A stretch of 58,435 bases of DNA, taken from positions 1 through 58,435 of the forward strand of contig CALWUY010000032.1 of NCBI GenBank assembly GCA_944384855.1, read 5' to 3'. The notes beneath the pieces are model-generated. The model was not told the DNA's origin. It saw only the letters and a program-made list of their open reading frames with translations, and ran no database searches. The stretch's first letter is position 1, and every line of letters begins with the position of its first letter. The stretch is from an uncultured Clostridia bacterium (GTDB lineage Bacteria > Bacillota > Clostridia > Oscillospirales > Acutalibacteraceae). The position numbers and the translations under genes were made by a program. Below, one piece after another: positions 1 through 7,029 of this stretch.

Positions 1-104
1 GACTTAATATTGTTCAGATTGTAAATATGGGCAAGCAGAGTAATGCCGCCGAAAACACAAAACATCACGGCGGCGATCAATATTAAAGTACCAATTCCTG
101 ACAC
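1..104 (-). CDS. VirD4/TraG-like conjugal coupling protein, N-terminal fragment (cut by window edge)
   Basis: This is the first part of a minus-strand reading frame that stays open to the window edge. From an ATG at 65 it reads MFCVFGGITLLAHIYNLNN, then IK. This is a membrane segment followed by the LNxIKS-type start I recall from Firmicutes VirD4/TraG coupling proteins, the membrane ATPases that link relaxosome to secretion channel. The likely start is a GTG at 104, inside the 3' end of the primase-like gene, so the two would be translationally coupled; GTG 68 or ATG 65 are alternatives. Gene order (relaxase, primase-like, coupling protein) fits a conjugative element. Only about 34 codons are visible, so the assignment rests on a short match plus context. 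Confidence 0.5.
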   Translation of the reverse strand, partial: MSGIGTLILIAAVMFCVFGGITLLAHIYNLNNIK

Positions 105-1006
105 GGTTTTTCGACCTCGCTTTCTGCATTTAAATACAACAATTCCTCATTCCAATCCTTGTGGCTCGGTACGAGGACTTCTGTTTTGATACCTTTTGTG
201 AAGAGCTTTTCGGATATCCTTTTGACGGTGAGCTGACCTGTTTCGTCGTTATCGTGGCAAAGGTACACGGTACGTATATTCGGATTTCGTTCAAGCATCT
301 GCCACAGCACATGGTCGGATACACCGCAGGCGGCGGCATAGCTGTGGTTACGCCAGCCGTCCTTGTGCAAAGATATAAACGAGAGCATATCTATCGGCGC
401 CTCAAAGAGATAGACTCTCTCGCTCCGTCCGATCCAGTGAAAGCTGAATCTCGGATCGCTGCTGTCCGCATTTCCCTTGAAGGTACTCTCCGAGCCTGTT
501 CCTCGCTTGTGAGCGTGGACAGGTACACCGTCCGGATTTTTGCCGAGGAATACGGCGTTGTGATAGTCTGCTGATTCATAGATGAGTCTGGCACTTATAA
601 AGGCGTTCAGCACCTTTCGGTCGATCCCTCGCTTATTCAAGAGGTAGCCATAGACACGGCGCATATTATCGTTCCTCGGCGGCAGTTCAAAGGGTTTTGA
701 TTCTCTGACCACCGGAGGCGATACCGTGAGTACACCCATACTGCTGCCGCCCAGCAAGTATTCCATCGCTTCGGGATAGCTTTTGTTATAGTACCTTCTC
801 ACGAAGTCGATGGCATCACCGCCGACGCGCTCGTACTGATGAAACCACAGGTTCCCGCGGATGGTTACCTTTTGAGAGCCGTCGCGCCATTCGTATTCCG
901 AACCGGATCGCTTTAGCTTTTCGCCATGACGGTGAAGCAGATCCGCAATGTCAGTCTGCCTTGCCTGATCCTTTTGTGCTTCTGTAAAATGAATATAAGT
1001 TGACAT
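83..1006 (-). CDS. Toprim/DUF3991-type primase-like protein of a conjugative element
   Basis: The predicted protein has about 307 residues. The N-terminal part (SEYEWRDG..VTIRGNLWFH..GGDAIDFVRRYY) resembles the CHC2-primase-related region of DUF3991 proteins. The middle (YLLNKRGIDRKVLNAFI) is DUF3991-like. The C-terminal part has Toprim features: VYLFEAPIDMLSF supplies the acidic residue and VYLCHDNDETG the DxD-type motif. Such proteins accompany Tn1549-like and other Firmicutes conjugative elements and are thought to prime transferred DNA. I chose ATG 1006 over the upstream ATG 1021 because GAAAGGAGAAATC lies directly before it. It sits between the relaxase and the coupling protein in transfer order, but separated from the relaxase by an oppositely oriented ATPase gene. 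Confidence 0.8.
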   Translation of the reverse strand: MSTYIHFTEAQKDQARQTDIADLLHRHGEKLKRSGSEYEWRDGSQKVTIRGNLWFHQYERVGGDAIDFVRRYYNKSYPEAMEYLLGGSSMGVLTVSPPVVRESKPFELPPRNDNMRRVYGYLLNKRGIDRKVLNAFISARLIYESADYHNAVFLGKNPDGVPVHAHKRGTGSESTFKGNADSSDPRFSFHWIGRSERVYLFEAPIDMLSFISLHKDGWRNHSYAAACGVSDHVLWQMLERNPNIRTVYLCHDNDETGQLTVKRISEKLFTKGIKTEVLVPSHKDWNEELLYLNAESEVEKPCQELVL

Positions 1007-1026
1007 GATTTCTCCTTTCATTGAAG

Positions 1027-1105
1027 TTGCTTTTTCGTGTTTATATTTAATCTGTTTACTTGCATTTTCGTGAAATATTCAAAAATACGAGCTTGCTTTT
1101 TCGTG
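1027..1105. repeat. Three 13-bp direct repeats at exact 33-bp spacing (candidate operators)
   Basis: TTGCTTTTTCGTG at 1027-1039, TTGCATTTTCGTG at 1060-1072 and TTGCTTTTTCGTG at 1093-1105. Starts are 33 bp apart each time, about three helical turns, while the sequence between them is not conserved. The third copy forms the -35 region of the ATPase promoter. This arrangement suggests cooperative binding of a regulator on one face of the DNA between two divergent genes. Confidence 0.65.
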
Positions 1106-1121
1106 ATTTTTGTGTTATAAT
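1093..1121 (+). promoter_or_regulatory. Sigma-A type promoter of the AAA+ ATPase gene
   Basis: TTGCTT at 1093-1098, a 17-nt spacer and TATAAT at 1116-1121, with a TGn extended -10 at 1113-1115. The ATG of the ATPase is 43 nt downstream. The -35 box overlaps the third 13-bp repeat, so binding there would be expected to repress. Confidence 0.65.
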
Positions 1122-1164
1122 GGGTTCGCACTGAGGGTATACTATCAACACGTGAGGTGATTTT

Positions 1165-2505
1165 ATGCTAAAAAGAAAGATATACGACCAGCTCGTTGCT
1201 TGGAAAAAGAATAGCAACGGCGCTACCGCAATGATGATTGACGGCGCACGTCGTGTAGGCAAAAGTTTCATCACTGAGGAATTTGCAAAAGCAGAATACA
1301 AGAGTTATATTCTGATCGACTTTGGAAAGGCGCCGAAGGATGTCCTTGATCTGTTTGTCAATGACAGTTCCAACCTTGATCTGTTCTTTGCAAAGCTTGC
1401 GGCATTTTATTCCACTGCTCTCCACAAGCGTGAGTCGCTGATCATTTTTGATGAGGTACAGCAATATCCGAGAGCACGTCAGCTTATCAAATATCTTGTT
1501 GCTGACGGCAGATTTGATTACCTTGAAACAGGTTCGCTGATTCGTCTCAAGAAGAACGTACAGGATATCATCATTCCTTCGGAAGAGGATCACATTGAAA
1601 TGTTCCCCCTCGACTTTGAAGAGTTCCTGTGGGCGATGGGCGATGAGGCAACTTACCCGTTAATCAAACAATGTTTTGAAACAAAAACGCCACTCGGGGC
1701 GGCACTACACTGCAAAGTAATGAATGATTTTCGTCAATACATTCTTGTCGGCGGTATGCCGCAGTCTGTTCTTGCTTATATTAATGGAAAAGATTTCGAA
1801 GCATCCGATGTTGCTAAGCGCCGCATCCTGAAGCTCTACAGAGATGACGTCGTAAAATTTGCCGAGGGCTATGAAGATAAAGTCTTTGCGGTTTTTGACG
1901 GTATTCCCGGACAGCTTTCCAAAAAAGAAAAGAAATACAAGCTTTCTTCTCTCGGCAAGCAGGCACGTTTCAGAACCTTTGAAGATTCGTTTATTTGGCT
2001 TAATGAGGCAATGGTGGTGAATGCTTGCTTTAATGCTACTGATCCAAATGTCGGATTGGCTCTCAGTTCGGACAATGCTACACAAAAATGCTATATGGCA
2101 GATACCGGATTGCTTGTTACACATACATTCAAAGACAGAAAATACACCGATAACGAACTCTATCGTGCCATTCTTTTTGATAAACTCAATATCAACGAAG
2201 GAATGCTTATTGAAAATGTTGTAGCACAGATGCTGCGCCTTCACAGAGAACGGCTGTATTTTTATTCCCGTTCTGACAGTCAGAAGAGAGAAAACCATAT
2301 GGAGATTGACTTCCTTATTACTGAGGGCAAGAAGATTTCTCCCGTGGAGGTTAAGTCCGGTAATTATCGTTCACATTCATCGCTTGATAAATTCCGCAAG
2401 CATTTTTCTTCCGTCATCGGTAACTCGTATATCCTCTACACCAAAGATGTGATGATAAAAGACGGAATCGTCCATCTGCCTCTGTATATGGCGGAGTTGT
2501 TTTAA
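1165..2505 (+). CDS. AAA+ ATPase with DUF4143/PD-(D/E)XK-like C-terminus
   Basis: 446 residues. Walker A is GARRVGKS at residues 27-34 and Walker B is LIIFDEVQ near 92-99. The C-terminal part carries MEIDFLIT followed by VEVKSG, the E/D..ExK pattern of restriction-nuclease-fold domains seen in DUF4143 ATPases. The function of this widespread family is not established; members are common as cargo on mobile elements and some act as archaeal-type or defence-like ATPases. A ribosome binding site (GAGGTGATTTT) precedes the ATG. It is transcribed against all surrounding transfer genes, has its own promoter with repeated operator-like sites and its own terminator, and is AT-richer than the relaxase next to it. 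I infer an independently acquired module. Confidence 0.8.
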   Translation: MLKRKIYDQLVAWKKNSNGATAMMIDGARRVGKSFITEEFAKAEYKSYILIDFGKAPKDVLDLFVNDSSNLDLFFAKLAAFYSTALHKRESLIIFDEVQQYPRARQLIKYLVADGRFDYLETGSLIRLKKNVQDIIIPSEEDHIEMFPLDFEEFLWAMGDEATYPLIKQCFETKTPLGAALHCKVMNDFRQYILVGGMPQSVLAYINGKDFEASDVAKRRILKLYRDDVVKFAEGYEDKVFAVFDGIPGQLSKKEKKYKLSSLGKQARFRTFEDSFIWLNEAMVVNACFNATDPNVGLALSSDNATQKCYMADTGLLVTHTFKDRKYTDNELYRAILFDKLNINEGMLIENVVAQMLRLHRERLYFYSRSDSQKRENHMEIDFLITEGKKISPVEVKSGNYRSHSSLDKFRKHFSSVIGNSYILYTKDVMIKDGIVHLPLYMAELF

Positions 2506-2523
2506 TAATATTCAGACCTATTG

Positions 2524-2552
2524 AGGTTGCGCATACTTTTTATGCGCAACCT
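2524..2552. terminator. Bidirectional hairpin between convergent genes
   Basis: AGGTTGCGCATA (2524-2535), 5-nt loop, TATGCGCAACCT (2541-2552): 12 perfect base pairs lying between the ends of the ATPase (2505) and the relaxase (2560). The T-run after it is interrupted on both strands, so termination efficiency is uncertain, but position and symmetry fit a shared terminator. Confidence 0.65.
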
Positions 2553-2559
2553 TCTTTGG

Positions 2560-4764
2560 CTATTGCTTGATGCCGTGAGCCTGTTTTTTTTCGTCGATCT
2601 TTCGCTTAAGCTTGCGGTCGATGCCGCCGCTTCTGTCATTGCGTTCATCCTCCAAGCAGTTTTGGAGCAGTCTTGCAATGTGATGGAGCAGACGGATCGA
2701 TCCCATCGCTGCCGACCAGTTCTTGTTGCTTCGGATGCTGTGCAGGAGCTGCTCGGCGTACTGATTCCCATGTTCTGCGGCAGAGGAAAGATAAGCAACG
2801 GCTTTGCCGTAATCACAGTCGATCTCTCTGCCATAGAGATACAGCTTTCCGAGTTGGTATTCGGCGAAGTGATTGCCGTTCTCCGCAGCGATTTCGAAGT
2901 TCCTGATAGCTTGGAAGATATCCTTTATATCTTCCTCGGTCAGCCGCAGCTTGCCTGCGAGGTAGGCAGCGTAAGGATCTCCTTGACCTGCGGCTTGTTC
3001 GAGATAGTTGATGGCTCTCTGTAGGTCTTGCGGTATGACCTCGCCCTGATACAGAAGTTTCCCCATGAGGTATCGTGCCGGTAGAAAACCGGAGTCCGCC
3101 GACTCGGTCAACAGTCGGATCGCTTCGGGGATATTCTGTAGGAGCAGGTATCCTTCGAGATATGCTTTACCGAGAGTGTATTTGGCGTAGCGATTCCCTT
3201 TGTCGGAGGAACGCGTCAGCAGATCCTCGGCGCGGGGCAGGTCTTGCTCGGTGTCCTCGCCACGGAGCAGAGACTTGCCCAGCAGGTATTCGGCGTATTG
3301 GTTGCCGTCTGCTGCCGCTTCTTCCAACCACCGCAGTGCGTAATCCGCATTCTTCGCCACGTCATCGCCTCGGAGAAACATTTTTCCGAGACGGTATTTG
3401 GCAACATCACAACCGAGCTTTGCCGATTCAATCAGCAGATCCACCGCACGGTTCGGAGCGTAGTCCTCGCTCTTACGGTTCAGCAGTTCCTTCGCCTGAC
3501 GGTAGTACCGCCACGTATCCATTCGAGTCTGTCGGTCGGTCTTTGGCTTAACGGTTTCCGCTTCATGCTCTGCGGCTTCCACTTCGATTACTTCCGGCTC
3601 CGTATCCTCGACTACGAAGTCATCCATCGTTTCATCCACGGGAGTGATATCCGCAAGGATGTTCATGGCTTCGGTAATGACAGCGTTCATCACGGTTTTG
3701 AATTCTTCGTTGTCAACGAGAGGTATCCGTTTGGGTAGCTCGTCGGTGTAGATCTTCAGCACCGTTTCTCGCTGTTCGTACCACAGTTCGTAGAGCGAGG
3801 CGATTCGTTCGTCGGCTGCCAACTCCATGACGATGCGGTTGACGATAGCCTTCAGCTCCGGTTTCAGATATCCGTACTGCTTCTTGCCGCCTGTTCGGTA
3901 GAGTCGGTCAGCAAGGTCTTTCAGCATACCTTCCACCTTCGGGTTATCGTACACGCCGGAGTTGATCTTTTCCACGATCTCTGCGATGAGCTGACTGCTG
4001 TGTAGGCGCAGTTCATCACGGTGTTCGGTTTGCCTGCCGTAGATCTCCTGCAGGTCATCCTGAAAGATATCTCTTGCGAAGGACGAGCGAAGACTCATCA
4101 GCGCCTGCCGTGAGAGATACGGCTTTTGCGAATCCGAGCTGTACACCATGAGGTGTACGTGAGGATGGTGGCTCTCGTTATGGAAGGCGGCGTACCACCG
4201 CAGATCCTCCATCGGCACCTTGAAGCTTTTGGAGAGGGCATCCGTTTTGGTGCGGAGCATATCTCGCCACCGTTCGCCGTGGTTGTAGCCCAGGCGTTCG
4301 GCATCTTCTCGTCGCAGTGAGATGATCACCGTCCATACATTCCCGTCGTGATGATTCAGCTCGTCCGACACCTCGCTCAGCTTCACGGGTTTACCGTCAT
4401 CGGTGAAGAGTCCGTGTGTGCCGAAGCGTTCTGCTCTTGGTCGGGTGGCGATATAGTCAGCGTAGGTCTTGGTCTGCATCACCTCGTAAGCGTTATCTTC
4501 CAGAGCGCGGATAATGAACTCGGAGGCGTTTCCCACCGTCGGCTCTTTGATATAGTCCTCATACTCCAACATCTCACGGCTGTCGGGAAAGTCTTTTAAT
4601 ATTTTTTCGATGAGCTGCTGTTGCTTCAGCGAGGATGGCGAGAGCTTGTATGACTTATCGATCTTATCTACACCTTCACGGGTAGCAATATATTTCGCAT
4701 AGCCGCCAACGCTCTGTCGGGCATTTGGCTTCAGATATTTGAACTTGGTAATCAGCTTCGCCAT
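2560..4764 (-). CDS. MobP/MobL-type relaxase fused to a Sel1-repeat domain
   Basis: 734 residues. The N-terminal half is a relaxase: ARQSVGGYAKYIATREGV near residues 15-32, then VWTVIISLRREDAERLGY, and the metal-binding histidine cluster HHPHVH at 199-204. These are hallmarks of the MobP-type relaxases of Firmicutes elements that nick oriT and lead the strand into the recipient. Residues from about 430 to 690 consist of roughly seven Sel1-like repeats (A-x-x-x-L-G-K...G...A..W/YLE.AA..G), a helical scaffold for protein contacts. It begins 3 nt after the mobC-like gene, with AAAAAGGATAACGT as ribosome binding site. Family assignment is firm; the role of the Sel1 tail is unknown and might be anchoring to the coupling protein or to a host factor. 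Confidence 0.88.
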   Translation of the reverse strand: MAKLITKFKYLKPNARQSVGGYAKYIATREGVDKIDKSYKLSPSSLKQQQLIEKILKDFPDSREMLEYEDYIKEPTVGNASEFIIRALEDNAYEVMQTKTYADYIATRPRAERFGTHGLFTDDGKPVKLSEVSDELNHHDGNVWTVIISLRREDAERLGYNHGERWRDMLRTKTDALSKSFKVPMEDLRWYAAFHNESHHPHVHLMVYSSDSQKPYLSRQALMSLRSSFARDIFQDDLQEIYGRQTEHRDELRLHSSQLIAEIVEKINSGVYDNPKVEGMLKDLADRLYRTGGKKQYGYLKPELKAIVNRIVMELAADERIASLYELWYEQRETVLKIYTDELPKRIPLVDNEEFKTVMNAVITEAMNILADITPVDETMDDFVVEDTEPEVIEVEAAEHEAETVKPKTDRQTRMDTWRYYRQAKELLNRKSEDYAPNRAVDLLIESAKLGCDVAKYRLGKMFLRGDDVAKNADYALRWLEEAAADGNQYAEYLLGKSLLRGEDTEQDLPRAEDLLTRSSDKGNRYAKYTLGKAYLEGYLLLQNIPEAIRLLTESADSGFLPARYLMGKLLYQGEVIPQDLQRAINYLEQAAGQGDPYAAYLAGKLRLTEEDIKDIFQAIRNFEIAAENGNHFAEYQLGKLYLYGREIDCDYGKAVAYLSSAAEHGNQYAEQLLHSIRSNKNWSAAMGSIRLLHHIARLLQNCLEDERNDRSGGIDRKLKRKIDEKKQAHGIKQ

Positions 4765-4767
4765 ACG

Positions 4768-5190
4768 TTATCCTTTTTGCCATTCCATCGCATCCTCAAA
4801 GGAGAAGCCGCCGTTGAGTCGCTTGACCTCTTTGACACATTCACCGCGCAGTCGTTCGAGGGACACCGGATCAATGTCCTGTGTTGCTGCGATGAGGTTT
4901 TGCACGATGGCAACCTCCACCGCCAGCTTGAACATCATTCTGTTCTGTCGGTTGTCGCTGTTATCCACGATGGCCTTGAGCGTAGAGGTCACCACGTTCG
5001 GCAGGTATCCTCTTGCGTTTTCGGTACTGAGATATCCGGCGTAGAACAGGATTGCTTTTTCAATAAATTCCGTTCGGCTGCGGCAGTTGTCTTGCTTGTA
5101 TAAGCGGTCTACGATTTCCAAGGTAGACGGCTTATACCATGTCTGCATTCGCACCTTTACCTCTTTTTCTTGTTTCTGTTCGTTATCCAA
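4768..5190 (-). CDS. MobC-like relaxosome accessory protein
   Basis: About 141 residues from a TTG start at 5190, chosen because CAGAAAGGAGCG lies 10 nt before it. The open frame extends to an ATG at 5232 without a good ribosome binding site. The N-terminus (MQTWYKPSTLEIVDRLYKQ..SRTEFIEKAILFYAGYL) is a ribbon-helix-helix-like DNA-binding segment, followed by a helical part. Its place directly before the relaxase is typical for MobC-like proteins that bind oriT and help the relaxase nick. Sequence similarity to characterised MobC proteins cannot be judged by eye, so the name rests on fold pattern and context. Confidence 0.6.
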   Translation of the reverse strand: MDNEQKQEKEVKVRMQTWYKPSTLEIVDRLYKQDNCRSRTEFIEKAILFYAGYLSTENARGYLPNVVTSTLKAIVDNSDNRQNRMMFKLAVEVAIVQNLIAATQDIDPVSLERLRGECVKEVKRLNGGFSFEDAMEWQKG

Positions 5191-5216
5191 TGGGCAAACG
5201 CTCCTTTCTGTGTTTG

Positions 5217-5401
5217 GCACCTTGCTTGGCACCGTGTTTTTTCCTTACAGTACGGGCTTTTAGGGATTTTTGGCACCGAGCGTAGCCCACGAACCCCAAT
5301 TTTCGGCACCGTAAAATAATTGGGCGTAAAACCCTCAAAAACCCCCAAGCGGTCGGCGTTGCCGCCCGCTGTGAGCCGAGTCGAGTGCCAGTAAAGGCAC
5401 C
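5217..5401. promoter_or_regulatory. Candidate origin of transfer / repeat-rich region before the mobilization genes
   Basis: The gap upstream of the mobC-like gene holds GGCACC five times (5217, 5228, 5272, 5305, 5396). It also holds an inverted repeat CCCAATT (5295-5301)/AATTGGG (5318-5324) centred on one of them, and GGGCT (5254-5258)/AGCCC (5284-5288) around another. Repeats and hairpins just upstream of relaxosome genes are where oriT usually lies. The nick site cannot be identified from sequence alone. Confidence 0.35.
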
Positions 5402-5445
5402 GGCTCTTTCACCTGCTTGTTTTCGGACGAGCCGTAAAACTGCCG

Positions 5446-5886
5446 TTAAACCGCCGATTCCCCGTGTTTGCGGTCGTAGTCGGCAAGTTTTGTAAGTGCT
5501 GCCTGCCGCCGCATTTCGCTTTCCAAACGAATCATTTGTTGTTCATAATGATACTCCACCGCATCCTCTATCGGGCGAACGGTATAGAGCAAATTGCCGT
5601 TGCGCTTTTCCCCATTTTGGGTGATGACGGAGGTCGGCTTGGCAGTAATCAACTGCTTTTCAATCAGGCTGTCTACATATTTCTTGACGGTGTTTTTGCT
5701 CATACCGACAGCGTTGCCAATCGTTTTGTAGCTTGGATGGCATTGAAATGTTTTCCTGTCCTCGCAGTACATCAGATACGCATACACTGCGATCTCACCG
5801 GTGCTGAGACCTAAGCTGAAAATTTCATTCGGCAGAGGAAAATAATCCCGGATCGCATCACGCTTTGGATATCGGGTGAATTTCAA
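5446..5886 (-). CDS. Winged-helix DNA-binding protein of the mobile element
   Basis: 146 residues. The segment LSTGEIAVYAYLMYCED...HPSYKTIGNAVGMSKNTVKKYVDSL is a clear winged helix-turn-helix of the kind found in replication-initiator-like and plasmid regulator proteins. A charged, probably helical tail follows (EYHYEQQMIRLESEMRRQAAL). Its ATG overlaps the stop codon of the excisionase-like gene (ATGA), so the two are co-translated. Role is inferred as regulation or replication of the element. No catalytic motif is visible. Confidence 0.7.
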   Translation of the reverse strand: MKFTRYPKRDAIRDYFPLPNEIFSLGLSTGEIAVYAYLMYCEDRKTFQCHPSYKTIGNAVGMSKNTVKKYVDSLIEKQLITAKPTSVITQNGEKRNGNLLYTVRPIEDAVEYHYEQQMIRLESEMRRQAALTKLADYDRKHGESAV

Positions 5887-6092
5887 ATGTTGCCTCCCGT
5901 CTTTTCTTCAACCCATGCGCGGAATTTCTCTTTCGGTACGATGAGCCGTGAGCCGATACGCAACGACGGAAATCCTTTCTCGTGCATCAGCTCGTAGCTG
6001 CTTGAGATGGAGATGCCGAGGAGCTTGGCTACCGTTTCAGCATTAAGGAACAACGGCAGATCCTCATAAGCGGTGTAAACAGATTCTTTCAT
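5883..6092 (-). CDS. Excisionase-family (HTH_17/AlpA-like) DNA-binding protein
   Basis: 69 residues. The core LFLNAETVAKLLGISISSSYELMHEKGFPSLRIGSRLIVPKEKFRAWVEE is the MerR-like helix-turn-helix with wing found in excisionases and AlpA-type regulators. GGAGGAAAAACCA precedes the ATG. It heads the leftward transfer operon and sits behind a promoter and terminator. It could bend att-site DNA during excision or control the operon. No integrase gene is in the window. Confidence 0.75.
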   Translation of the reverse strand: MKESVYTAYEDLPLFLNAETVAKLLGISISSSYELMHEKGFPSLRIGSRLIVPKEKFRAWVEEKTGGNI

Positions 6093-6154
6093 TGGTTTTT
6101 CCTCCTGTTAAATTCACACGGTTTTTCGCCGTGTTATGTAGAGGACTGCTGTTT

Positions 6155-6223
6155 TGCAAAACAAAAAGACCCGCACTCAATCCCGATGCATAGTTGCATC
6201 GGTGATTATGTAAGTGCGAGTCT
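6155..6223 (-). terminator. Intrinsic terminator in the leader of the excisionase/mobilization operon
   Basis: On the minus strand AGACTCGCACT (6223-6213) pairs with AGTGCGGGTCT (6177-6167) with one mismatch, enclosing a second perfect 8-bp hairpin CCGATGCA/TGCATCGG (6183-6202). A run TTTTTGTTTT follows. It lies about 45 nt after a consensus promoter and before the excisionase-like gene, so transcripts must pass it to express the operon. Confidence 0.7.
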
Positions 6224-6272
6224 GAAACTCAAAATTGGATTTTCACTTATTCAGTTGTCCTTAACTGTCTGC

Positions 6273-6301
6273 AGTATAACACACAGTAAAAGTTTTGTCA
6301 A
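6273..6301 (-). promoter_or_regulatory. Consensus sigma-A promoter for the leftward mobile-element operon
   Basis: On the minus strand TTGACA (6301-6296), exactly 17 nt, then TATACT (6278-6273). Transcription would start near 6266 and meet the intrinsic terminator at 6223-6155. The rest of the 6093-6400 gap shows only a 6-bp hairpin (ACACGG/CCGTGT, about 6118-6136) just before the excisionase-like gene and another short hairpin at 6364-6388. Confidence 0.75.
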
Positions 6302-6400
6302 GGTTTTGAGCAGCTCAGTGAATATTTCAGCCGTTTTTGAGAATACTGTTTTCTTTGCTTTCTGCGGTGTAGGTTTTAACTGCACCGCGGCAGAGAAGAA

Positions 6401-6684
6401 TTACATTTCTTCTTCCGTTTCAGTGTGGCCCATAACTTCAACCATAATCTGCACCGTCAAGCTGAACCCGTCGGCAAAGGCCTGACGGGTTGTGATTCCG
6501 CCAGCTCCTTTTGGCAGTCAGTGAATTTATTAAATATTTCTTTCTGTCGGTTATTCAGATTTTTAGTAAGACTTTCTTCATTTCGGCAGAGCAGTTTCAG
6601 AACTTTTTCTTCCCGTGAGCCGTGCCTTATGTACCGCTCTTACGTAGCGATATTTCCGTAATACAGATCTTCAAGTGCTGTCAT
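6401..6684 (-). pseudogene. Broken DUF6809-like small protein
   Basis: Minus-strand frames give MTALEDLYYGNIAT, an in-frame TAA, then ERYIRHGSREEKVLKLLCRN and a helical part ending in KELA. After a frameshift the text resumes as GITTRQAFADGFSLTVQIMV and ends EEEM. I recall this layout from the small helical DUF6809 family (TALEDLYYGNI..ER....GFSLA..IM.E.) that is common in Clostridia. One nonsense codon and one frameshift make it a pseudogene. Its ATG (6684) lies within the end of the gene upstream, behind AGGTGG. Confidence 0.6.
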
Positions 6685-6934
6685 GCTCATTCCACCTCAC
6701 ATAGGAAGAGGGCGGCACGCTATCGGTCATACCCGACACCGTGTCGCCCTCACTTTTCATTTTCTCTGCTGCAATCAGCGCGTGTTTTACAAGCAACATA
6801 TCAAGCCAAGTCCGCTCGTCGTATTCCGACGGACGCCCATTTTGGAGGAAGTCTTTCATAACTTTTCCCAAGATACCGTACTTTTCTCCCGCACCTTCTC
6901 CGCGGTACAATTCTTCTAAACTCATCTGTGCCAT
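6671..6934 (-). CDS. Small conserved hypothetical protein
   Basis: 87 residues from the ATG at 6934, which is preceded by AAAGGAGGTGCGGAT; the frame is open further upstream but without a ribosome binding site. Features: MAQMSLEELYRGEGAGEKYG, then KVMKDFLQNGRPSEYDERTW and a helix rich in charged residues. I do not recognise a function. It overlaps the start of the broken DUF6809-like gene by 14 nt, and similar short proteins with an xLEELYRG start look related to that family, so the two may have worked as a pair. No catalytic motif, signal peptide or membrane segment. Confidence 0.55.
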   Translation of the reverse strand: MAQMSLEELYRGEGAGEKYGILGKVMKDFLQNGRPSEYDERTWLDMLLVKHALIAAEKMKSEGDTVSGMTDSVPPSSYVRWNEHDST

Positions 6935-7029
6935 ATCCGCACCTCCTTTGCAGTACACAACAGTACCACAAAGGTTTGCGAAAGTCCAGGGGTTTATGGA
7001 ATAAATAAAATAACAAGATCTCCTACGGT

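Noticed and set aside
1705-2298. Minus-strand open frame of 197 codons
   Set aside because: Antisense to the ATPase gene, whose motifs and paralogue-like C-terminus are clear.
6186-6485. Plus-strand open frame of 99 codons
   Set aside because: Covers a terminator hairpin, a minus-strand promoter and the broken DUF6809-like gene; no ribosome binding site.
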